Positions 55,920-64,000 of a DNA stretch of 64,000 bases are shown here, in pieces (position 1 is the stretch's first letter; each line of letters opens with the position of its first letter). Origin of the DNA: Macrolepiota albuminosa (lineage: Eukaryota; Basidiomycota; Agaricomycetes; Agaricales; Agaricaceae); the NCBI GenBank assembly GCA_027475525.1, contig JAMWFC010000055.1, positions 786,212 to 850,211 on the forward strand, read 5' to 3'. The notes beneath the pieces were generated by a model. That model saw only the letters and a list, made by a program, of their open reading frames with translations, searched no databases and was not told the DNA's origin. The position numbers were made by a program, and so were the translations under genes.

Positions 55920-56396
55920 GGGGAAATGATGAAGTATTTCCATGACAGCATCATTATGGACCTTTTTACTATACAATTCAATTCACCGCATTTACTTACA
56001 TTTTCATCAGTTTACCACCCTCTAGCGGCGCTTAACCTCTTAGCGTCGGCTAACTTTCTTTACTATAAATACCTACTTTTTGTTAGTAGTTCAGAGAATC
56101 AATTTAGCAGTAGGGATTGTATCCCAACATTTTGGTCTCCATACGCAACAGACTACCTCTTGTTGACCATGTCAAGCAAGGGGACTCTGCTCTAGTTTTC
56201 TACATCTCTCTCTCTCTAGTGCCTTGCAATTACAGCTTGGCTTTTGTGCTTAGATCTGCTAAGCAATCTCATCCTTTTATTATCACGTTCTAGGTGCTAA
56301 CACTTGGTGCCTCTTAGCGACCCTTTCCCGCACCTCTTAGCGCCTTTCTTAGCAACTTTCCCACACTCTTAGTGCTCCCCCTTAGCGACTTTTAGT

Positions 56397-56550
56397 GCCC
56401 TGTAGCCACATTTTGGAGCCTTATGCAAGTGCCTCCAATCACCCACTTTCCTTGCCACCAACCTCTTGCCTACGCCCTGTAGCCACATTTTGGAGCCTTA
56501 TGCAAGTGCCTCCAATCACCCACTTTCCTTGCCACCAACCTCTTGCCTAC
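56397..56550. repeat. 77-bp tandem duplication 13
   Basis: Copies 56397-56473 and 56474-56550 in the solo LTR. Confidence 0.95.
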
Positions 56551-56702
56551 CGTGTGTTCTCTGGGACCTGTCCAGGACTCTCTCACACACTTTTTGTGCG
56601 TCATCAGCGCTACTCATAGAATTCGGACACGACGACTTTGAAGGCACTCCAGAGGACTGGGCCCATTGCTTGGTCAAATTTGGGGATCGCCTCATGCAAG
56701 GA

Positions 56703-57430
56703 TGTCATGACCCCTCCCCTCCAGATCCACCCTGGGACACTCCTGGAACACCATCCGGGACCCTCCCTCCGACCCCACAGGACACGCCCCACCATCACGA
56801 CTACCGACACCGCCATCACATGCATCAAGGACCGCCATCAGCTGCCACCAGCCCTGATCAATGATCAGATCATGCAACTCGCTTCCGGCCATCACACATC
56901 ACGCATCACAGTTCTCTCTGCGCCAATTGATCGCATGCCCCACATGCACGATCCAAGTATACAGTCCCTGCCCGCTACTCAATGACTTCCGGAACCCATC
57001 CCAGACACCCCAGAACCCCAAGACCTGGTCCCATAGTACTTATAGCATAGTTCCCCGTTGTATTCGCTAGTCTTGATATTAACTTGGATAACTTGAATTA
57101 TTGCATGCCCTTTGCTTGATTGGTATGCACTGACTGGCACGCTTGAATAACTGCGTGCTCTAAAGTTTGGTACGTACTTCGCAACTTGTAATTTGCTAAC
57201 CCGGTCTCGTCTTAGAACCTCCAGTTCACGACTCGACCCCCACCCAACCCCCAGCTACCCACAACCCAAAACCTCCGGAGCAAGTCCCCTCTCCCAGGAT
57301 TACTCCTGTCCACATCTTGAACCCCGGAGTCCTAGCTCTGGAGTTCCAGACACCTGAGTATCCATAGATCAAGTCCGCATTGTAAGGGCGTTGCTTTCCC
57401 GGAAAGCCCCCGACTCAGCAGAATCTGACA
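56703..57430 (+). repeat. D LTR 2
   Basis: TGTCATGACCCC to GAATCTGACA, about 728 bp, colinear with 54191-54953. It lies inside the apparent D gag. The flanks (AAGGA and GGCCT) do not match, so a simple solo insertion is not proven. Confidence 0.8.
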
Positions 57431-58620
57431 GGCCTCCTCCTGGCAGGAATGAGCCCCTTTGGGACAACAGGCCTCCAGGGTGCAGACCCCCAGATGAGCC
57501 ACCTGGAGGAGGCCCTTCAGGCAGGTGAGGTCCTGCCCTTGGTGCCTTTCCTCTACAAGGAGGGGGGGGGTAACCATTATTACTACTACTACAATGCTGG
57601 CCCCCTCCCTGCAACACTGCTGGAGCAGATGATGCTCATGACGCCCTCGCCCGCGAAGGACATCTGGACATTCAAAAGCCCGATGCATTCATGGGCCGGG
57701 ACCCCTGAAAATGGTGTACATTCCTCACCCAATGTCTTAACACGTTTCAGGCAAAGCCACTCACGTTTCAGGTTGACAGCTCCCAGATAGCCTTTGCCGC
57801 CTCATACCTCCAGGGGATCGCCTTTGACTACTACATGGCCCTCATCCAGTTTGACCCCAACAACTCGGCACTCTCTCGCTGGCAAGCTTTCATCAACAAA
57901 TTCTCTGGGAAGTTCGGGATCTACGACACCGTAGCCAAGGCCGAGGACAACCTCTTCAACCTCCAGATGCGCTCTGAAGAACGCTTCACCACCTTCATCA
58001 TACGTTTTGAGAAGGAAGCTTATGAGACAGGCTGGAACCACAACACCCTCTGGTATGCCCTCCGCCATGCACTGCCGCAACATATCAAGGACGTCCTCCA
58101 ACTCACCCCAAAACAACCCTCCTATGATGGATATAAGGCCCTCGTCATGCAGATCAACCAACGCTACTGGAAAGACTGCAGCGAGTATTCGAACTCCTGA
58201 GCCTCCTGGAACCTTAGAGGAGGACCTCCATGGCCCTTTGGCGAGCTCCCCAACCTCCAAAATTGAAAACCCAGTCCCTCTGCGTTCCCTGGCGGCTGAC
58301 TCCCGGTGAGTCGTGGCCCATCCAATACTAACCCCTGCAGCGGCACCCACCCCCAGGCCCAACTCAATGCCACCATGGCCACCAACAACCTGGGCGACGT
58401 GCCAAACCCTGAGAAACCCCTGGAAGACCCTGAAGATCCCGACTTTGCCAATGAACAGGACGAAGAGGCCCTCCAGGCCAACCGGCTCTTGACAAAGGGA
58501 TGACCCTGGATTGAGGTTTTGAAGGATGTGCAAGAACGATGGAGAAGGGAAGGTGTTTGCATACTCTGTGGTGAGAAAGACCATTTCATCTCCGAGTGCC
58601 CTCAACAACAGGTTATGGGA
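57431..58620 (+). pseudogene. D gag, C-terminal part with zinc knuckle
   Basis: Capsid-like segment: IAFAASYLQGIAFDYYMALI, SRWQAFINKFSGKFGIYD, RFTTFIIRFEKEAYETGW and YALRHALPQHIKDVL, ending at 58200. A zinc knuckle CILCGEKDHFISEC follows in another frame near 58558-58600. Stops and frame changes lie between the parts. Confidence 0.82.
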
Positions 58621-59816
58621 TGTGCCACCTGGACCTTCAAAGGGGAGGATGCCACCTACAAGTATTTGGAAAACGACCCGGCGATTTAGACCCAGAAGAC
58701 GCCCTAAATCACGGAATTGACCCCAACGTCTTCTCCACCCCGGTCTCACATCTTTGTTCCACAACACTCGCACAGGACACCCTCACGGCTTACATACCCT
58801 CCTACTCTTCACACTCCCTCCTCCTCAAAACCCGCCTCACCCCCTCCGGAACCCCCTTCAACACCCTCGTTGACAGTGGCGCCACAGACAACTTCATCAA
58901 CGAGGCATGGTCTACCTTCGCCCCAGAACCCGCTCAACGACTCCCAGTCCTGGTGCGACTCTGCCTCTTCAACGGAGACGCCTCTACGGTGGGAGATATC
59001 ACTCACTTCATGTGTATGCCTGTTACTTTCGCCAACGGACAGACTCACACCCTCCAGGCGTTGATAACCAAACTCCACTCCTCTGCACCCCTGGTCTTAG
59101 GGCTTCTGTGGCTCCAAGACACCAACCCCCACATTGACTAGCGACATCTCACTCTTTGCCTGACCTAGGAGCCGACGTCCGACGACCAGCAACTCCCCTT
59201 TGACATCACCCACTCTTCGGACCCAACCCCAAAGGATCCCCTGGGCGGGCCCCCACCACCCCCCAGACTCCAGTCCTGCTCGTCCTGATCCTTTGTCATC
59301 AATGCCAGGTTGGATGGTGCCCTAGGACCGATATCGGCCCTCATCGACAGTGGAGCTACCGGAGTTTTCATTAGCGACACCCTTGACCTTCCCCTCGACC
59401 AACCCCTCCGCCTGCAACGCCTTGACGGCACCCCCTCCTCCTCCGGCCCCATCCAGAGGTCTCACTCAGGATGCGTGACCCTGGACAATGGCTACGAGTT
59501 CACCTTCTACTTCCTGGTCATGCGACTTTACAAATTGACCCCAATGGTGCTGGGACTACCCTGGCTACGTGACACGAACCCCAACATTGATTGGAGGACA
59601 CTCACCATGACCTTCCCAGGATCCAAAGACCACCCCTTGACCGCTGTGCACCTCCGGGCCCTAGGGAGCGACCCAGTGCCTGACGCCTCCAGGGCAGCAG
59701 CCACGCCCCCCACCCATATGCCGCCAACACCTGTCCAGACCCGCAAGGCCCCCAATCAACCCCCAAACATTCCTCGGAACAAGTACAAAGGACCAAACTA
59801 TCTGGACTGGTTTTAG
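58621..59816 (+). pseudogene. D: two tandem retropepsin-like domains
   Basis: The first domain (about 58800-59141) has TLVDSGATDNFINE and VLGLLWLQDTNPHID. The second (59310-59816) has ALIDSGATGVFISD and VLGLPWLRDTNPNIDW. Both carry the DSGAT active-site signature. They are separated by a region with a stop and a frame change. One Ty3/gypsy protease is normal, so this is either an internal duplication or two joined partial copies. Confidence 0.8.
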
Positions 59817-60002
59817 ACATGCGTCAAAACTGCTCTGGCCTGTGGGTCCGCGACCCCGATCGACCCGAATGCACTTGACATTAGGATTATTGGAGCTGCC
59901 CCCTTCACCCGCCTCATGAAGGACGGAACCCCCATGTTTCAACTACACATCTTGCCATCTCTCCTAGAAGAACACCTATGAGGGGACGCTATCCCCCCAG
60001 AA

Positions 60003-61378
60003 ATGAAAACCGAGGAGCAGATCCTCCGAGAAGTAGTTCCCCTGGAGTATCACGAGTTTGCTGATGTATTCTCCAAAGGAGACGCTAAGGAGATTTCCCC
60101 TCACCGCTCTTATGACCATACGATTGACCTCAAGGAAGGAGCCACCCCCTCTTTTGGCAAGGTATACAACATGTCAGAAGTCGAACTCTGGGCCCTCAAG
60201 GACTACCTCGATGAAATGCTTGGGAAGGGATTCATCTGACCCTCTGCCTCCGCTGCCAGAGCCCCAGTTCTATTCGCCAAGAAGAAGGACAGTTCACTCC
60301 GACTCTGCATTGACTACCGGGAACTCAATAAGATCACCAAGAAGAACCGCTATCTGCTCCCGCTCATCGGTGATCTAGTCAATCGACTCCACAGTGCCAA
60401 GGTTTACACAAAAATTGACCTCCGCTCCAGCTACAACAACGTCCGCATTGCCCCAGGACATGAGTGGAAAACCACGTTCCGCATGCGGTATAGTCTGTTT
60501 GAGTACCTTGTGATGCCTTTCGGAATGACTAACTCCCCCGCCATGTTCCAATACTTTATGAACATCTTCCATGACATAAGCAACATTTTTGTGATCGTCT
60601 ACTCCGACTCGAGGGAGGACTACCAGAAGCATGTCCAACAGGTCCTTGAACGTCTCCAGGAGCACAACCTCCATGCCAAGCCTGAGAAGTGTTCATTCCA
60701 CATGGAAGAGGTTGAGTATCTTGGCATCATCGTATTCCTGAATGGCGTCTGCATGGACCCCCACAAGGTCAAGGCCATCGTCAACTGGCCACAACCCCGG
60801 AATGTCAAGGAAGTACAATCCTTCTTGGGTTTCGCTAATTTCTACCAGAGGTTTATAAACAACTACTCCGGTATCACGAAACCCCTCAACCGGCTCACAT
60901 GCAAGGACGTTGCATGGAACTGGGACAGTAAGTGCCAGAGCGTCTTTAACCTGCTCAAGGAGGCTTTCACAGCTGCCCCCGTACTCTGGCACTACGACCC
61001 CACCCTCCCGATCATCCTAGAATGCAACGCCTCTGACTACGCCATCGCCGGGATTCTCTTGCAGATGGGATCCGACGGTGAGGAGCCCTGGCCAGTCGTC
61101 TTCTACACCCGGTCCATGATTGACGCTGAGCTCAACTACGACATCTACGACAAGGAGCTTCTCGCCATCATCGAAGCCTTCAAACAATGGCGAGCCTACC
61201 TCGAGGGAGCCCAGCAACAGATCCAGGTCTACTCAGATCACAACAACCTGCAGTACTTCACCACAACCAAGCAACTCAGTCGATGGCAGGCCTGATAGTC
61301 CGAGATCCTCTCGGAGTATGACTTCACAATCCAGTACCACCCAGGACAACTTGGAGCTAAACCTGATGCCCTCACCTG
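60003..61378 (+). pseudogene. D reverse transcriptase and RNase H
   Basis: VFSKGDAKEISPHRSYDHTI starts the RT region; a TGA follows GKGFI at 60238. Then LFAKKKDSSLRLCIDYREL, TKIDLRSSYNNVRI and MPFGMTNSPAMFQYFMN. The catalytic YxDD box is missing: VIVYSDSRED replaces the normal VYLDD-x3-YSDS arrangement. RNase H has LECNASDYAIAGILLQ and YSDHNNLQYF, with a stop after SRWQA at 61293-61295. B3 interrupts it at 61446. Confidence 0.87.
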
Positions 61379-61445
61379 ACGACCGGACGTCTACCCCAAG
61401 AAGTTGGTCGTTTGAGGCGGAACACAATGCGTTCAATCATTGCGT

Positions 61446-62368
61446 TGATGACGCCCAAAGTTTGGTCAGTAACAAATATAACTATAGTGTTACCGTACCA
61501 AAACCTTGCGTTGGGCGTGCTTTAAGTGATGTGAGGAGTCCCGGGCAGGTCCCAGAAAATGCGCCTAGGGAAGGAGCGGTAAGTGAACCTGGCAAAGGTA
61601 AGCGGCAAGAACCTGGTAAGCTTAGCAAGGTCTAAGCGTCAATAATGCCTGCCGTAGCTGCAAGGCGCAAATGTGTCGAGTGTTGGCGAGCGTCTGGCTT
61701 AGCAAGGTCTAAGCGTCAATAATGCCTGCCGTAGCTGCAAGGCGCAAATGTGTCGAGTGTTGGCGAGCGTCTGTAACTGCCGATGAGTTCAACGTTGCCG
61801 ACCGTAAATGAAATATTGGGCGTAAGGGAGACTGAAGAAAGGGGAGCAGGAAACTCTGGTCTGTTATTCTGTTTACAAGTCAGTAAGTACTTTTATACTA
61901 CAATGAGTTCACCGTCGCCAGTGGCCAATGATGCCAGAGTGCGGTAAACTAGAAGATTTCATAGGGGTAGCTCCAACGGTTTCAGATCCCTACCGTCCAT
62001 TCAAGAGCCTTAGCGACGCCAGGCAACAGATTGCAAAGCTAAACCATCACTCCATCACCCTTCTGTCCGTCAGAGCACCTAAGCGATGTCAGGCGCCAAA
62101 TCGAGACGCTAAGCGGTGTCAGACGCCAAGGTCAAACGCCAAGCTGTCCGTCAGTTTTTGATAGATCATCAGGCTTCTCGCTAAGCACTGTCGTCAGTTG
62201 TCATTCTGTCTGCCGTCAGCGCTATCACTGATTGGATCTGCTTCTTGCCGTGCACGGCCGTCAAATATTGCCAAAAATGGTTAGTTAGCGCACGCTAAGG
62301 TATCCCGGACCTGTGCCGTGTTGCCATAGCCTGCCGTTGATGCGCTGATCCTGTATGGGGTCCTATCA
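61446..62368 (-). repeat. B3 3' LTR
   Basis: On the plus strand TGATGACGCCC to TCCTATCA; 923 bp as given, about 846 after collapsing one 77-bp duplication, so roughly 100 bp shorter than in B1 and B2. Confidence 0.87.
61620..61773. repeat. 77-bp tandem duplication 14
   Basis: Copies 61620-61696 and 61697-61773 in the B3 LTR. Confidence 0.95.
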
Positions 62369-62538
62369 TCTCCCCCCAACTGAAAAATTGACTGTCCTCA
62401 GTCACCAAATAAGGCTATTGTTACCGCTTTTGTGACAAGTGGTCCGTGCATTCTTGAGATTTTGTTTATAGTCCTGGCGCATGAGTTTGGACTTCGTTTC
62501 TTCTCCCCATCTTTTCCTGGCGCTCAATAAAATAAAAT

Positions 62539-64000
62539 ATGTCCTTCTGTATTCCAACTCCGCCCCCTGTTCCCTCTCAAGCTGCTCAAGAAGCTGCGTA
62601 TGCCTACATCACCAAGGCCAATCGTTTTATTTGGCACATCAAGGGCGTTGGCGCCAAGGCATCTCAAAACTTAGTAGTTGGCGTGATGAAGCTGCTAGAG
62701 CGATGGTATGAAGTGAGAGTCCTTGGCATTGGGTGGGATTGCGAAATCGAGGTGCGGGAGTGGTGCTGCGCACGGTATGTCGACAATCGTGGCGCTGAGT
62801 GGTTAGCGCCCTTCTCCCGTTTTGTAAGTTGCTTTTGTTGCCTGCCGTGTCGCTTAGCTGATTGCTCCCTAGGCGCCTCCCCCCGTCCTCACTATCGAAG
62901 ATGAACTTGAGGACATTCTTTCTGGCGCGTTGCCGATGACCGTAAGCACATCGGCAACCGAGTAAGTAGCTTCTGACCTTCCCTTCTCTAGCTATGGACT
63001 GAACTATCTCCTCGTAGTAAGCAAGAGGTACTGGAGCCCCTTGCTCGATTGCAAATCAAGCAGGAGCAGGAGGAGGCTGCCGCCACTGCTGCCACACACT
63101 CCTTGGCAGTGGCAAGGGCAGAGCTCGCCAAGGAGCAGAAGAAGGAGTCCGTTGCTGAGGGTTCCAGCAAGGGGTCTCGCGCCGGCAGTGTTCAGAGCCC
63201 CACACTGCCGGCAAGCACAGGGGGTTCGCCTTCTAAGCCTGGCAAGGCTTTGAAGAAGAAAGTGAGTCTGCCGTCATTGGCGTTTCTTCTTACCAATGGT
63301 AACTTTTGCTAGTCTCGCAAGGGGAAGGGTCCTCAATACGAGGTATGCCATCATGACTCTTTGCCGACTTTCTACTAACTCTCTCCCAGCTCCCTAGTCA
63401 GACCACTTTCGACGACAAGGAGTTGAAGGGTTTGCTCTTGCCGTGCCGGGAAGATGTTGTTATGGATGAGGGCATCGAGGGAGGAGTGGAGTTGTCCGAG
63501 ATGAAGAATAAGCGCACGGTTTCCTTGGCAACGCGCCAAGAGTTTAAAGATTCGCGGGGAGCGGTAAGCAACTTATTCTTTATAACCTTTCTTCCACTTG
63601 ACTGGTCTTAGTGCAACAAATGTTGGGCTGACAACGATCCCAAGAGTTGTTGGTTCCCCACTGGTGCTCAACCTTGCTACCGATGTGGCACTCTCAAGCG
63701 TGCCTGTACCATTGATGGCGCCAAGAGTCGTGAGCGGGGAGGGGCGCCAGATATCGTTGTCGAGAGGACCTTTTCCCATGCCGTTTTGGTTAAGCGCGCT
63801 AGGGAGTTTGTAGAGGGGAAACGTAAGGAGGTTGCCGCTGGGAGAGCAGCGAAGATTAGCAAGTCCTCCTTGGCGCTGCCGACACGCCAAGGAGATGAAT
63901 TGGAATCAGTCGGAAAGCGTGGCGCTGGCGAGCGCCAGGAAAAACGCAAGGCCTCCTCCCCAAGCAAGGGCAAGGGTAAGGCCAAACATGTATGCATCGA
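62539..64000 (+). CDS. Gene X of B3, 3' truncated by window end
   Basis: Plus strand, exons 62539-62823, 62873-62941, 62992-63261, 63313-63342, 63390-63563 and 63612 to the window end. Exon lengths 285, 69, 270, 30 and 174 match the B1/B2 architecture; only exon 3 is shorter, by whole codons. All introns are phase 0. The start MSFCIPTPPPVPSQAAQEA aligns with MSFRIPTPPPVPSREAQDA. Cysteine cluster CNKCWADNDPKSC, CYRC, then C keeps the exact spacing while neighbouring residues vary. No stop is seen in any exon. The last few codons before the window end no longer resemble B1/B2. Confidence 0.84.

Larger units (their letters stand above)
55534..56606 (+). repeat. Solo LTR related to B/E
   Basis: TGATGAGCC to GTGCGTCATCA, 1073 bp as given, about 919 after collapsing two 77-bp duplications. 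The 4-bp duplication GCGC lies at 55530-55533 and 56607-56610. No internal sequence, so it is a solo LTR left by recombination. It retains TTAGCG words. Confidence 0.8.
54191..61445 (+). mobile_element. D: degenerate gypsy-type retrotransposon
   Basis: Parsed as one element starting with an LTR at 54191, then gag, zinc knuckle, two retropepsin-like segments, RT and RNase H, until interrupted by B3 at 61446. Its gag is split by a solo LTR (55534-56606) and a second D LTR (56703-57430). Many in-frame stops and a deleted RT active site show it is dead. Alternatively the second D LTR marks a separate copy, since I find no target duplication around it. Confidence 0.78.
61446..64000 (-). mobile_element. 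B3: inverted B-family element, runs off window
   Basis: Inverted relative to B1 and B2. Its 3' LTR is at 61446-62368, flanked at its outer edge by GCGT (ACGC in element orientation) at 61442-61445. A polypurine tract follows (62369-62378 read on the minus strand) and then gene X, here on the plus strand from 62539. Sequence is more diverged from B1/B2 than they are from each other. gag-pol would lie beyond the window. Confidence 0.88.

Noticed and set aside
57801..59141. TTRSCG enrichment also in D
   Set aside because: Scattered hits (for example in 57790 and 59030) are near the chance rate by eye; the dense pattern is limited to B and, weakly, its relatives E and the solo LTR.
1..64000. CRISPR arrays, operons or bacterial systems
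   Set aside because: Spliceosomal introns throughout and eukaryotic gene content; no spaced short direct repeats of CRISPR type were seen.

Overview
This window is nuclear DNA of a filamentous basidiomycete, most likely an Agaricomycete. The genes carry many short (about 45-60 bp) GT-AG introns. They encode eukaryotic and typically fungal proteins: NAR1, a Tlg2-type syntaxin, a CBM1 protein, a membrane-anchored GH18 chitinase, a KRE6/SKN1 glucan-synthesis protein, a GTPBP1-like GTPase and a RING-H2 membrane protein. I cannot name the species.

The window has two halves. Positions 1-20,750 are ordinary gene-dense chromosome. In order: NAR1 (+), TLG2 (+), CBM1 protein (-), GH18 chitinase (+), KRE6-like (-), GTPBP1-like (-), an unrecognised coiled-coil protein (+) and a RING-H2 protein (+). 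I rebuilt the exons by eye from frame continuity and splice sites. Several genes use very small exons (10, 12, 14 and 16 nt), and one intron appears to be GC-AG.

From about 21,090 to the end the window is an island of nested Ty3/gypsy-type LTR retrotransposons. I call the families B, C, D and E. E (old, decayed) was split in its 5' LTR by C (minus strand, 21,609-51,290). C was split in turn by two nearly intact B elements: B1 at 23,259-34,956 in the integrase and B2 at 36,129-47,737 in the reverse transcriptase. A partly assembled B4 sits beside a 100-N gap. Removing B1 and B2 rejoins C's reading frame exactly. Downstream, D interrupts E's gag. D itself carries a solo B/E-like LTR, a second D LTR and a third, inverted B element (B3) that runs off the window.

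Family B is the most interesting content. Each B element has about 950-bp LTRs, a gag-protease ORF and a pol ORF in the -1 frame. On the opposite strand, between pol and the 3' LTR, lies an additional six-exon gene ('gene X', about 720 residues) with a variant Zn2Cys6-like cysteine cluster. Its frame and exon architecture are preserved in three divergent copies. B DNA, coding and non-coding alike, is also packed with the hexamer TTRSCG and its complement, roughly tenfold above chance in the LTR I counted. A self-encoded DNA-binding-type protein plus a dense self-specific word suggests a self-recognition system, for example anti-silencing or self-regulation. That link is inference.

A technical signal also runs through the repeat half: fourteen tandem duplications with a period of exactly 77 bp in unrelated sequences. 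They look like unmerged k=77 contig overlaps. They artificially break B1 pol, C integrase and several LTRs, and should be collapsed before interpreting those breaks.
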